Source of the DNA: Streptomyces sp. NRRL F-525
Lineage (GTDB): Bacteria > Actinomycetota > Actinomycetes > Streptomycetales > Streptomycetaceae
DNA: 64,000 nucleotides
Direction: 5' to 3'
NCBI RefSeq assembly: GCF_000716605.1
Contig: NZ_JNXE01000010.1
Location: 177,357-241,356, forward strand
Positions 40,856 to 49,681 of this stretch are shown here, piece after piece (position 1 is the first letter of the stretch; each line of letters begins with the position of its first letter). The position numbers were made by a program, and so were the translations under genes. Below the pieces are notes generated by a model. That model did no database searches. It worked only from the letters and a program-made list of their open reading frames with translations, and was not told where the DNA came from.

Positions 40856-41027
40856 ACACCCGCACCCCGCAAGCAACCCCGACCCCCCCCCCCCGCCCCG
40901 GACACCCAGCCAAACCCTCCCGAACCGCACCACACCGACCCCCCGCTCCAACCGCCCAACCGCCGGAGGCATACCGTGAGGAGTCGGTACGCCTGAGCAG
41001 GGCGCCTGAGCCGGGAGGAGATACGGG

Positions 41028-42356
41028 ATGGGCAGCCGCACCGCGCTGGTCGAGGATCTGATGGAGCGCTTTCCGCACGTGCCGCGGGAGGCCGTCTTCA
41101 AGGAGGACCTGCTGCGCGGAGGTGTCGCCTTCGACCCGTCCGCGCTGAGCGACAACGAGGGCGGTGAGGTGAAGCCGAAGTCGTACTTCATCTTCTCCTT
41201 CGACCACGGCACCCTCCCCGAACTGGGCGAGGCCGCGCTCCGCCGCCCGCCGGAGGAGATCATCCTTACGGGAGGCCCGTACGACCTGCGACGGACCGTC
41301 GTCTCCGTGCGCGTGAACCCGACCTCGCCGTACCGCGTGGCCTCCGACGACAACGGAGTCCTCGGGCTGTATCTCGACGGCAAGCGCATCGCCGACGTCG
41401 GGGTGCCGCCGATGCCGGAGTACTACAAGCACAAGCTCGCCAACGGGAAGTCCGTCATGGAGGTCGCCCCGACCATCCAGTGGGGCTACCTGATCTACCT
41501 GACCGTCTTCCGCGTCTGCCAGTACTTCGGTGCCAAGGAGGAGTGCCAGTACTGCGACATCAACCACAACTGGCGCCAGCACAAGGCCGCCGGGCGGCCC
41601 TACACCGGCGTCAAGGACGTGGAAGAGGTCCTCGAAGCGCTGGAGATCATCGACCGGTACGACACCGCGAAGACCTCAACTGCCTACACCCTCACCGGCG
41701 GTGCGATCACCAAGACCGTCGCCGGGCGCGACGAGGCCGACTTCTACGGCCACTACGCCAAGGCCATCGAGGAGCGCTTCCCGGGGCGGTGGATCGGCAA
41801 GGTCGTCGCCCAGGCTCTGCCCAAGGACGACGTGCAGCGCTTCAAGGACTACGGCGTGCAGATCTACCACCCCAACTACGAGGTGTGGGACGAGTATCTG
41901 TTCAAGCTGCACTGCCCGGGCAAGGAGCGCTACGTCGGCCGCGCCGAGTGGCACAAGCGGATCCTCGACTCCGCGGAGATCTTCGGCGCACGCAACGTGA
42001 TCCCCAACTTCGTCGCCGGCGTGGAGATGGCGGAGCCGTTCGGCTTCAAGACCGTCGACGAGGCGATCGCTTCGACGACAGAGGGGCTGCGCTTCTTCAT
42101 GTCGCAGGGCATCACGCCCCGCTTCACCACCTGGTGCCCGGAGCCCACCACCCCGCTGGGCAAGGCCAATCCGCAGGGCGCTCCGCTGGAGTACCACATC
42201 CGCCTGCTGGAGGCCTACCGCGCGACGATGGAGGACTTCGGCCTCAAGTCCCCGCCCGGATACGGCGAACCGGGTCCCGGCCGCGCGGTCTTCTCCGTCA
42301 GCTCCTTCATGGACAGTCTGCCCGCCGAGCCCGCCGAGGAGCCCGCGTCTTTGTAA
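41028..42356 (+). CDS. Radical SAM protein with CX8CX2C cluster motif
   Basis: The 442-residue protein has an N-terminal domain of about 150 residues (FFIF-type strands, LGLYLDGKRIADVGVPP) and then a radical SAM barrel. The cluster cysteines appear to be C164, C173 and C176 (VCQYFGAKEECQYCDIN), i.e. CX8CX2C instead of CX3CX2C. YTLTGGAITKT stands in place of the GGE motif and GVQIYHPNYEVWDEYLF follows. The start has an excellent ribosome site (GGAGGAGA, 7 nt). The reaction is unknown. The gene is monocistronic, with an inverted repeat TACCG...CGGTA near 40974-40991 upstream. Confidence 0.75.
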   Translation: MGSRTALVEDLMERFPHVPREAVFKEDLLRGGVAFDPSALSDNEGGEVKPKSYFIFSFDHGTLPELGEAALRRPPEEIILTGGPYDLRRTVVSVRVNPTSPYRVASDDNGVLGLYLDGKRIADVGVPPMPEYYKHKLANGKSVMEVAPTIQWGYLIYLTVFRVCQYFGAKEECQYCDINHNWRQHKAAGRPYTGVKDVEEVLEALEIIDRYDTAKTSTAYTLTGGAITKTVAGRDEADFYGHYAKAIEERFPGRWIGKVVAQALPKDDVQRFKDYGVQIYHPNYEVWDEYLFKLHCPGKERYVGRAEWHKRILDSAEIFGARNVIPNFVAGVEMAEPFGFKTVDEAIASTTEGLRFFMSQGITPRFTTWCPEPTTPLGKANPQGAPLEYHIRLLEAYRATMEDFGLKSPPGYGEPGPGRAVFSVSSFMDSLPAEPAEEPASL

Positions 42357-42570
42357 GGTAACGGTGTGGCCAACTCCTGCGACGGATGAGCCGGGAGAGG
42401 CTCGGACACGTACAACTGCATAGAGGCGACTGACAGTCACCGTAATTGAATACGCGGCTTGTCAGTTGTGTGGGATGCGTGAAAGGCTCTGGCCCTGTCA
42501 CGAGGCAGCCCCCCTCCAACTCGCTTACTGTCAGAGCTAGTTGGCCGTCATTCGTGGATGCAGGAGACCC

Positions 42571-44082
42571 ATGCCCGACCTGCCGACTCCTCAGGACGCC
42601 GCTGAGGCAGCGCTCTTCACCGAGAGCTGGGACGCCGTGCTGTCCTACGCCGACCTGTGCACGTCCGGCGCCGCCTCGGCCACCGAACTGGCCAGCGAGG
42701 CCTTCGCACTTGGCATCCAGGAGGCCCGCTCCGCCGGGTCCGGTCCGATGCGCGGACCGGCCCGCCGGGTGCTGCCGGTGATACCGCTGCTGCTGACCGC
42801 CGTACGCACCACGGCGGCCACCTGGGAGCTCGCCGGGCGGGGGCACCGGCTCGACCCGGACCTGCGGCTGTGGCTCAACTCCGAGAAGGCGGCCCGTTAT
42901 CACGGCATGCCGTTGCAGCGCCCGATCGCGCTGCGCGGGCTGCGGGACCTTCAGGAGGCGGACGCGGCGCTGCTGTGGCTGGCCGAGGTGGAGGCGCTGC
43001 CGCTGACCGTCGTGGCCCGCCGGCTCAGCCTCGACCCCGCCGTCGTATCCAGTGAACTCGCCCAAGTGCGGGCCCTGTTCAGGGACCGCTGCCACCGCAA
43101 CCACCTCGACACCCCGATGGACGCGGAGTGCCGCAGCTACGCCCGGCTGCTGGACGCGGTGACCCGGTCACCGGCCGCCGACACCCCCGAGGACCTCTCC
43201 CGGCACCTCGCCACCTGCGTGCAGTGCGCGGAGGCGGCCGCCTGTCTGCGCCTCGCGGGCGGCGGACTGCCCGCGGCGCTCGCGGGCGGGGTGATCGGCT
43301 GGGGAGGGCTCGCCTATCTGGAGCGCCGCCGCCGGGCCGCCGAGGTACGGCTGGGCGCGGGGCGTCCCGTGGCCGAACTGGAGGCCGGGGAGCCGAAGGA
43401 GGGCGCGAGCAAGGCGCGTCTCGTCCGCAACAGTCTGCTCGCCGCGGCCGTCCTGCTGTCGCTGGTGGCGCTCGGGGTGTCGATGATGCCGATGAGCGGC
43501 TCCGGGCACGACAACGCGGCCAGCGACGACGCCGGCGGTCAGCCGGTGGGGGATCCCGCCCCGACCCTGTCGTCCGTCGGCGCCCACCCGTCGGGTACGG
43601 CCTCCTCGTCCACCCGGCCCACGACGAGCAGTACGGCGACCGACTCCGGGGACAAGAACCCCGACACGGAACCCCAGGGCACCGCCTCGGCCACCGCGGG
43701 CAACTCGCCTGATCCGACCAGGAGTTCGGGCTCGGGTGCGGGATCGGGTTCGGGTACGACCACACCGGCGAGCTGCGACGTCACGTACGACCTCGTCAAC
43801 CAGTGGCCCGACGGCTTCCAGGCCGCCATCACCGTCACCACCACCAAGGCCCTCGACACCTGGCGCGTCGCCTGGTCCTACCGCGACGGCCAGCAGGTCA
43901 CCCAGATGTGGGACGCGAGCGTCGCCCAGGACGGCTCCCGGGTCACCGCCACCGCCGCCGACTACAACAAGAACGTCGCCGCGGACGGCAGCTTCACCTT
44001 CGGGTTCCTCGGCACCTGGAACAACAGCAAGAACTCGGCGCCGTACGGCTTCACGCTCAACGGCGCGGCCTGCGGCAAGTAG
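42571..44082 (+). CDS. Sigma-like / zinc-finger anti-sigma / CBM2 fusion membrane protein
   Basis: The 503-residue protein (ATG 42571 after GGAGA) joins three modules. Residues about 10-175 resemble a degenerate sigma-factor region (ALLWLAEVEALPLTVVARRL and SLDPAVVSSELAQVRALF as region-4-like helices). Residues about 205-222 carry the anti-sigma zinc motif H212-x3-C216-x2-C219. After one membrane segment (about 285-306) and a 90-residue Ser/Thr/Gly-rich linker comes an extracellular CBM2-type domain (CDVTYDLVNQWPDGFQAAIT to GAACGK). This suggests a sensor that binds cellulose or chitin outside and acts on transcription inside. Known anti-sigma proteins with CBMs exist in clostridia; the link here is inference. 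Confidence 0.75.
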   Translation: MPDLPTPQDAAEAALFTESWDAVLSYADLCTSGAASATELASEAFALGIQEARSAGSGPMRGPARRVLPVIPLLLTAVRTTAATWELAGRGHRLDPDLRLWLNSEKAARYHGMPLQRPIALRGLRDLQEADAALLWLAEVEALPLTVVARRLSLDPAVVSSELAQVRALFRDRCHRNHLDTPMDAECRSYARLLDAVTRSPAADTPEDLSRHLATCVQCAEAAACLRLAGGGLPAALAGGVIGWGGLAYLERRRRAAEVRLGAGRPVAELEAGEPKEGASKARLVRNSLLAAAVLLSLVALGVSMMPMSGSGHDNAASDDAGGQPVGDPAPTLSSVGAHPSGTASSSTRPTTSSTATDSGDKNPDTEPQGTASATAGNSPDPTRSSGSGAGSGSGTTTPASCDVTYDLVNQWPDGFQAAITVTTTKALDTWRVAWSYRDGQQVTQMWDASVAQDGSRVTATAADYNKNVAADGSFTFGFLGTWNNSKNSAPYGFTLNGAACGK

Positions 44083-44166
44083 GCCTGCCCGTACGGCTGT
44101 CACCCGCCCCGGCGCGAACTCTCCGGTCTCCGGGAGGGCGACGGCCGTAGCCGACGAACTACGCTC

Positions 44167-46275
44167 TTACGAACCGGTGTTACCGCGCTTGCCGATCAAG
44201 TCCCGGTACAGGGCCGCGCGTTCCTCGTCCGTCTTGGCCTTGGCGAGTTCGGCCTTCCAGTCCTTCTCCAGGCTCTTCAGCTTCTGCACCCAGTCGCCGA
44301 ACTTCTCCAGGTCGACGTGGCGCTGGCTCGAACTGAGGGGGGCGTTGCCGCCAGGCTTGTCGTCCTTGTGTCCGCCGAACTGGCTCACCGGGTTGCTGTT
44401 CTTCTCGCTGCTGGTGATGCCGTGCTTGTAGCCGTCGGGGGTCCTGCCGCCGGGCCCGGCGGTCTCGAGGCCGACCTGGAGTCCCCCGTCGCTCTCTTTC
44501 GTCGGGTGCTTGTACCCCATGAACATGTGCCCGTACGACTCGTTCGGGATGATGGTGTCGCCGTGGTAGTCGGTGCTGCCCATGCCACCCGCGGCCATGG
44601 GCAGGCCGTAGAGGTGGGTGCGGGGATCGAACCAGTTCTGGACGGTGGCCCCGATCTCGCCCTTCTCCACGAACGCGCCCGGCGTTCCGTCGACCGGGTC
44701 GTTGTCGCCGATCTTCAGGTGATGCGTGCCGAACCTGCGCCGGTACACCGGCTCTTCGGGCGTCGACCTGGACTCCCAGGGCCGCCGGTTCTCCTTGGTG
44801 ATGTGGAGCCACTGGGGCAGCTCGTATCCGTGCTGGCCGTCGGCCAGTTGGGGAATGCGGATGTTGACGCGGCCGCCGTAGGCCAGCGCGTGGGCGACGT
44901 CGTCCTTGAAGTCCTCGTGCATGCCGGTCTCCGGGTTGAAGACCTTCAGCCCCTCCTTCAGGATCAGGAAGATCTTGGTCAGCACCTCGGTGCCGCGCTC
45001 GACCCGCTCCCGGTGCTTGGCGGCGTCCGGTACGCGGTCGCTGATACCGGGAGGGACCATGGTCGTCACGAAGGTCTGGAAGATCTGCTCGTTCCGTTCT
45101 CCCGTGAGCTGTTCCTTCTCGGTCTCCGGGGTGTCCTTGTCGTGCATGGCGTGGTGGCGGGCGAGTTGGTAGTCCGAGCGGGTGGGTTTGTCCGTCGACT
45201 TCCCCTGAGCGCGGTCCGCGACCTCCTGCCGCCAGCGCAGGCTGGCGATGAGGAGGCGTTTGCCCTCCGGCTGCTGGAGCCAGTTGTGGAAATCGCCGGC
45301 CTTGAGGTACGCGTCGGCCTCGACGGTGCTGCACATCCCCACGGTCTTCAGCCACTTGGGGTCCTCGGACTCCACGGCCCTGATCGCGTCGAGCTCCTGG
45401 TCCGTGAAACTCGGGCCGCTGCGCACCCGCGTGTGGATGACCGCCCGCACGTCCTTGTTCCTGATCGCTTCCTTGTCCCTGACGAGCAGTCCCGCCAGCC
45501 GGGCGATGGCCGGCTGCGAGTCCTGGATCGGGGGTGAGGACGAGGCCGGGGGCGGAGTCGTGCTCTGGGCCGGCGGCGTGGTCGACGGTCCGGGCCGGTC
45601 CGCCCGCTGGACGGAGACGTCCACGCTGCGCTGCACCGCCCCGCCGGGTAAGTCGGCCCCGGGCAGGGCCAGTTCGGGGGCGGCACCCCGGGCCAGCTTC
45701 CGGCCGTTGGCGCCGGCGCTCCGCTCGAACGGGTCGTCCGGGTGGGAGACCTTCTCGCCCCGGCCGTTGTCGGTACCGGGCACCGGTCCCAGGGCCTGCT
45801 GGCGTACGTGGTCGACCTCTTCGTACATCACCTCGTCCTCGACGCGACGGTCGCCGAGCACGATGTGGGAACCGGTGGTGTAGGCGAGGGCGCCGAGTTC
45901 CTCGGCGGAACGCTGGGCGACGGGGCTGTCGTGCACGCGTACGTGGCCGAAGTCCATGTCGTAGGCCTGCTCGGCCCGTTGAAGGATGCGGGGTTCCAGG
46001 GGGCGTCCCGGGGAGCCGACGGCGTCGACCACGGATGCCCGTCGCTGCACGGGGACGGCTCCCTCGGCGGCGCGCGCCTCGGGGCCACCGTGCTGCTCGT
46101 CACCGTGCTGTTCGTCCCGGGCCCGCTGGATCGCGCGGGTCACCGCGGCGTTTCCGGCGGCCTGTTGGAGCGCGGTGAGCGGGGGGAGGGCGGCGGCGGG
46201 ACGGGCCGTTGTCCGAGCCGTGGGGCGTCCGCCGGTGCGGTCTCCGTTCGGGCGGTTCTCTCCCTGGACGCGCAT
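44167..46275 (-). CDS. eCIS-core (DUF4157) protein with unknown C-terminal domain
   Basis: From the ATG at 46275 (after AAGGGGA) the protein has 702 residues. The DUF4157 domain spans about residues 88-165: PLEPRILQRAEQAYDMDFGHVRVHD is typical, but the HExxH metallopeptidase motif is degenerate (E152-E153-V-D-H156, first His lost). A Pro/Ser-rich linker with QRSVDVSVQRAD follows, then a helical middle domain and a C-terminal domain of about 250 residues (YGLPMAAGGMGSTDYHGDTI, GYKHGITSSEKNSN) that I cannot assign. DUF4157 proteins are linked to extracellular contractile injection systems and toxins as loaders or cargo. No injection-system structural genes are in the window. No immunity gene is evident. 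Confidence 0.72.
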   Translation of the reverse strand: MRVQGENRPNGDRTGGRPTARTTARPAAALPPLTALQQAAGNAAVTRAIQRARDEQHGDEQHGGPEARAAEGAVPVQRRASVVDAVGSPGRPLEPRILQRAEQAYDMDFGHVRVHDSPVAQRSAEELGALAYTTGSHIVLGDRRVEDEVMYEEVDHVRQQALGPVPGTDNGRGEKVSHPDDPFERSAGANGRKLARGAAPELALPGADLPGGAVQRSVDVSVQRADRPGPSTTPPAQSTTPPPASSSPPIQDSQPAIARLAGLLVRDKEAIRNKDVRAVIHTRVRSGPSFTDQELDAIRAVESEDPKWLKTVGMCSTVEADAYLKAGDFHNWLQQPEGKRLLIASLRWRQEVADRAQGKSTDKPTRSDYQLARHHAMHDKDTPETEKEQLTGERNEQIFQTFVTTMVPPGISDRVPDAAKHRERVERGTEVLTKIFLILKEGLKVFNPETGMHEDFKDDVAHALAYGGRVNIRIPQLADGQHGYELPQWLHITKENRRPWESRSTPEEPVYRRRFGTHHLKIGDNDPVDGTPGAFVEKGEIGATVQNWFDPRTHLYGLPMAAGGMGSTDYHGDTIIPNESYGHMFMGYKHPTKESDGGLQVGLETAGPGGRTPDGYKHGITSSEKNSNPVSQFGGHKDDKPGGNAPLSSSQRHVDLEKFGDWVQKLKSLEKDWKAELAKAKTDEERAALYRDLIGKRGNTGS

Positions 46276-46404
46276 GTGCGGTTCCCCTTTGGTCGGCGGG
46301 TGCCCTTGCCTGGTGCGGGTGCTCTTCCCTCTTACCTGATGGACGGCCGGGGGTGGGAAGTCCGTAGGGGCAGAGTCGGGGGCAGAGTTGCCGTTCGCCG
46401 AACA

Positions 46405-46468
46405 GGGCCCTGGCCGGCGCACCGACGCCCGCGCGGGCAGGCTGGTGCGGTGAGCGCGGCCAGGGCCC
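46405..46468 (-). terminator. Long rod hairpin after the LAxTG surface protein gene
   Basis: GGGCCCTGGCCG (46405-46416) and CGGCCAGGGCCC (46457-46468) pair perfectly over 12 bp. The interior adds CGCACC/GGTGCG and the 12-bp palindrome GCCCGCGCGGGC, giving a long nested structure 6 bp past the stop of the reverse-strand gene at 46474. Confidence 0.75.
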
Positions 46469-46473
46469 CGGTG

Positions 46474-47706
46474 TCAGGCTCGGTTACGGCGGCGGCGCAG
46501 GGCGACGAAGCCCAGGGTGCCCGCTCCGGCCGTGATGAGGGCCGACGCCGACGCGGCGGTCGCCGAGATACCGGCGCTGCCGGTCTTGGCCAGCTGCGTG
46601 GTCGTTCCCGAGGTGGTCCCGGAGATCGTTCCGGAGGACGTCGTGGTCGTTGCCGTGGGCGAGGTGGAGGGCGTGGACGAGCTGGTCGGGGTGGCCGACG
46701 TGGAAGGCGTCGCCGAGGTGGTCGGGGTGGTGCCGGAGGCGGCCGCCTTCACCGTGATCGACGCCGACGCTCCGCAGAACGTGGTGCCGGTGAACGGCGT
46801 CGAGCCCTGGTTGACGAACGCGCAGGGGTGCACGGTGGTCTTTCCGGCAGGCGTGTTCTTGAGGTAGGTCACGCGGAACTTGGCGGCCGCGCTGCTGTGC
46901 GCCGCCAGGGAGGAGTCCTTGCCGGTGATGTCGAAGCCGTACACGTCCGGTTCGTTGCCGGCGGTGATCGGCTTGAGCGTCTTCCAGGTGCCGGAGCTCA
47001 GCACCTGCACGGTGGCGTAGCGGCTGGTGAACAGCACGCCCGTCACGTTCTCGTACGCCGAGGCCGTGGCGTTGGACACCGTGGCGCCGAAGGTCACGCC
47101 GGGTCCGCCCGCGGTGGCGGTGGTGGGGACGCCGGACAGGGTGGCGTCGAGCCCGTCGACCTTGACGGTGTCCTCGTCGCTGTCGTTGGCGGCGCCCGAA
47201 GTGCCGTAGGAGACAAGGGTGTTGAGCTTCAGTTGGTCGGTGCCGCCGTTGCTGTCGCCGTGGTGCGGGGTGCCCATCGGGAGGCCGAGGCGCAGCTGTA
47301 CGGTCCGCGACTGGGCGGCGGCCAGCGCGAAGGACTCGGGCAGTTCGCCGGAGAACTGGGTGCCGGTCAGGGTCAGCGGCACGGTCTTCCACGCCGTTCC
47401 GCTGAGCCGGTACTGCAGGCTGACGGCGTTCGGCGGCAGACCGGCGCCGCCGTCGATGTGGTAGATCAGCCGCGCCGAAGTGGTGTCCTCCGTACCGACG
47501 TTGGACGCCGTGGTGGTGAACTCGACGGGCTGGCCCGCCAGTCCGATCTCCGCCGGTGCCGCGGTGGAGACGGCGAGGGCCGGCGGCTGCGCGTCGGTCG
47601 TCGCGGCGGTGGCCGCCGGCGCCAGGACGGCACCGGTGGCGGCCAGCAGCAGGCCGGCCCCCGTGACCGTCACGGACGAACGCAGCGTGCGTGCAGTGCT
47701 GTTCAA
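46474..47706 (-). CDS. Sortase-anchored (LAxTG) surface protein
   Basis: The 410-residue protein starts at a TTG (47706) 4 nt after GGGGGAA. It has a signal peptide (SSVTVTGAGLLLAATGAVLA, cleavage after ATA), two or three Ig-like/DUF11-like beta domains (EFTTTASNVGTEDTTSARLIYHI; GVTFGATVSNATAS), a Thr/Ser/Pro-rich stalk and the sorting signal QLAKTGSAG, a hydrophobic stretch and RRRRNRA. LAxTG is the motif of class E sortases in Streptomyces, so the protein is attached to the wall. Its ligand is not known. Confidence 0.85.
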   Translation of the reverse strand: MNSTARTLRSSVTVTGAGLLLAATGAVLAPAATAATTDAQPPALAVSTAAPAEIGLAGQPVEFTTTASNVGTEDTTSARLIYHIDGGAGLPPNAVSLQYRLSGTAWKTVPLTLTGTQFSGELPESFALAAAQSRTVQLRLGLPMGTPHHGDSNGGTDQLKLNTLVSYGTSGAANDSDEDTVKVDGLDATLSGVPTTATAGGPGVTFGATVSNATASAYENVTGVLFTSRYATVQVLSSGTWKTLKPITAGNEPDVYGFDITGKDSSLAAHSSAAAKFRVTYLKNTPAGKTTVHPCAFVNQGSTPFTGTTFCGASASITVKAAASGTTPTTSATPSTSATPTSSSTPSTSPTATTTTSSGTISGTTSGTTTQLAKTGSAGISATAASASALITAGAGTLGFVALRRRRNRA

Positions 47707-48252
47707 CGTTTCCCCCAGGATGCGTATACGGCGCGGTGGACCGCCACGCCGGAGACGGCGAGCCGAACCGCCCGCCGTTCACGCCCAGTTGGACCTGCCG
47801 CCCCGGCATCCAGTTGTGGCGTCCTGTGCGACGGTTCTGTCACCGGACGGTTGTGGTTTCGTGCGGTCGTGGGTGCGGGTGCCGACCCGTCGGGTGGGTG
47901 CGGGGCTGTCGCGATCGGGTCGAGGAGCCGGCGGGGTGTGTTGATCGCGCTGGAGACGGGGTCGCCTTCGTGGTCCGGTGCCTGGAAGCCGGGTCCGGGT
48001 CCGGGTTCGATCCGGATCTCCGGGACCGGGAGGGCTGAACCGCACTCCTGGCAACGGCCGTTGGGGTCGAGGAGGCTGCCGTCGAGGTCATCGCGGACGA
48101 GGAGAACGCGGACGTCGACGCGTTCAACGCGCGTGCCGAGGACCGTTCTTCGCCGCGTTCTTTGCCGAGGCCGGCGCCTACGCCGAGGGTCTGACGTGGC
48201 TCATGCAGGGCCAGCTCGTCGGCGCCGATCCCCACGAAAGACGAGGTCCACC
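47707..48252. other. Gene-poor stretch with a probable coding remnant
   Basis: No intact gene is visible. At about 48062-48235, in the forward direction, one frame reads VEEAAVEVIADEENADVDAF and the adjacent frame continues FFAAFFAEAGAYAEGLTWLM, as if a gene end had been frameshifted; I cannot name its family. The part next to the LAxTG gene must hold that gene's promoter, but I could not place it. A T-arm-like GGTTCGATCC near 48012 does not belong to a tRNA fold. Confidence 0.4.
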
Positions 48253-48903
48253 TTGTCCTCCGTACTGATCACCGGCGCGCCCCAGGGCATCGGCCGAGCC
48301 ATCGCCGTAGCACTGGCAGGCCGGGGCCACCGGGTGATCGCCACCGCACGCCGCCCGGAAACACTGGCCGACCTCCCCGTCGACCGGCGCCTCCGCCTCG
48401 ATGTCACCGACCAGGAGAGCGTCGACCGGGCCGTCCGGGAGGCAGGCGACATCGACGTCCTGGTCAGCAACACCGGGGAGGCCGGGCGCGCACCCCTGGA
48501 GAGCGTCCCGCTCGCGGAGGTCGAACGGCTCTGCCAGGTCAACACCCTCGGCGCGCTGCGGGTGGCGCAGGCCGTGCTGCCCGCCATGCGCGAACGAGGC
48601 GCGGGGTGTCTCGTCTTCGTCTCCAGCATCCAGGGGCGCATGGTGCTGCCCATGATCGGCCCCTACGGCGCCAGGGTGTACCTCCGCGAGAACGACCCGT
48701 ACACCCCGCTCTACCAGTCACTCCCCGCACTCCGCGGCGAACTCGTCACCCCGGAGGACGTGGCCGCCGTAGTGGCCGACACGATCGAACACCCCGCCCC
48801 GCCGCTGCGCGTACCGGCCGGCGCACCCGCCGAACGGGCGCTGCGGGCCCGCAAGGAGGCTCCGGAGGACGAACCCTTCTTGCTGGCCGGGATCGATTGG
48901 TAG
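48253..48903 (+). pseudogene. Short-chain dehydrogenase with internal deletion
   Basis: The frame from a TTG at 48253 encodes 216 residues. The cofactor site (VLITGAPQGIGRAIAVALAG), the NTG in place of NAG, the serine strand (LVFVSSIQG) and IGPYGA are present. Directly after GPYGA, where the catalytic Y-x3-K lysine, the following helix and the strand to the PG motif should be, the protein jumps to RVYLRENDPYTPLYQSL, the C-terminal part. Some 35 to 45 residues are thus missing in frame. The reading frame is intact, but the enzyme should be inactive. The family itself is an NADP-dependent oxidoreductase. Confidence 0.75.
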
Positions 48904-49046
48904 GGGTCACGTGCAGAGGGCGCGTGATGGATGCGCGTTAATTCGGTGGCGTCACGCCCGGCGCACCTTCTAGGGTCGGTCCCGTTGGAACGGCGGCCCG
49001 AGGTCGTCGTAGGTGACGCGCGAGTGGTTTGTGGGAGGTGTGACCG

Positions 49047-49118
49047 ATGGCTGTCTCTGTGATGGGCCCTGCCCGCATTCAGAAGTGCATCAAGTCCACC
49101 TCCGTGGCCACCGGCTGA
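49047..49118 (+). CDS. Conserved 23-residue upstream ORF, copy 1 (before the rsgA fragment)
   Basis: ATG at 49047 lies 9 nt after GGGAGG and opens a 24-codon frame, MAVSVMGPARIQKCIKSTSV plus three residues, ending at TGA 49116-49118. The same ORF with 5 amino acid changes and no indels precedes the intact rsgA at 62562. The peptide is basic with a hydrophobic start. The homology between the two loci begins at its ribosome site. It may be a leader peptide controlling rsgA or an independent small protein. Confidence 0.6.
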   Translation: MAVSVMGPARIQKCIKSTSVATG

Positions 49119-49158
49119 CCTTCCTCTTCCATCGCGCCCGAGTGCGCGCGCCGGGGCC

Positions 49159-49172
49159 ACCCTGTGAAGGGT
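49159..49172 (+). promoter_or_regulatory. Hairpin covering the ribosome site of the rsgA fragment
   Basis: ACCCT-GTGA-AGGGT forms a 5-bp stem that hides AAGGG, the ribosome site for the TTG start at 49178. The intact copy has the equivalent stem (62678-62692). Confidence 0.5.
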
Positions 49173-49177
49173 CTCCC

Positions 49178-49681
49178 TTGACTTCCAGTTCTGCTTTTCT
49201 CGCGCTCGCCCGCTACGGCTGGGACGACGCGTGGGCGGATGAGTTCGCCCGCTACGACGCCGAAGGACTGCTGGCCGGCCGGGTCGTCCGGGTCGACCGG
49301 GGGCAGTGCGATGTCGTCACCGCCGACGGCACGGTGCGGGCCGACACCGCGTTCGTCACCCCGAACGACCCGCTGCGCGTCGTGTGCACCGGTGACTGGG
49401 TCGCCGTCGAACCCGTCGGCAACCCGCGCTACGTACGGACGTATCTGCCCCGCCGTACCGCCTTCGTGCGCTCCACCTCCTCCAAGCGGTCCGAGGGGCA
49501 GATCCTCGCGGCCAACGTCGACCACGCGATCGTGGCCGTACCGCTGACCGGGGACCTCGACCTCGGCCGTATCGAACGGTTTCTCGCGCTCGCGTGGGAG
49601 TCCGGCAACACTCATGCAGCGGTTGGCCGCAACCCGCGCCCGGGCTTGGGCCAGTCTTCGAAGTCTCCGCGTTGCGAGTGA
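49178..49681 (+). pseudogene. rsgA: 5' fragment of rsgA (ribosome small-subunit GTPase A)
   Basis: From the TTG at 49178 about 143 codons match RsgA: the N-terminal OB-fold domain (GLLAGRVVRVDRGQCDVVTA, VVCTGDWVAVEP, RRTAFVRSTSSKRSEGQILA) and the start of the GTPase domain (NVDHAIVAVPLTGDLDLGRI). Similarity stops after LALAWESG at 49606; the frame then runs 25 codons into foreign sequence to a TGA at 49681. The P-loop, switch and zinc parts are missing, so the fragment cannot work as a GTPase. A complete, diverged rsgA lies at 62699. The break coincides with a direct repeat (49598-49627). Confidence 0.9.
49598..49627 (+). repeat. Left 30-bp imperfect direct repeat of the island
   Basis: GAGTCCGGCAAC followed by ACTCATGCAGCGGTTGGC matches 62368-62397 at 24 of 30 positions, including the uninterrupted ACTCATGCAG. 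It starts inside the last rsgA-like codons (WESG) and marks the exact end of rsgA similarity. Confidence 0.6.

Noticed and set aside
40884..40905. C-rich homopolymer run as a functional element
   Set aside because: It may be a slippage-prone spacer or sequencing artefact; no structure or conserved neighbour supports a function.
48000..48035. tRNA-like T-arm (GGTTCGATCC)
   Set aside because: The stem pairs one base out of register for a T-loop and no acceptor, D or anticodon arm can be built around it.
45742..48252. Very long forward open frame that joins the short-chain dehydrogenase
   Set aside because: It runs antisense through the eCIS-core and LAxTG genes, has low-complexity Arg/Gly composition and no domain before 48253; it results from GC-rich third positions.
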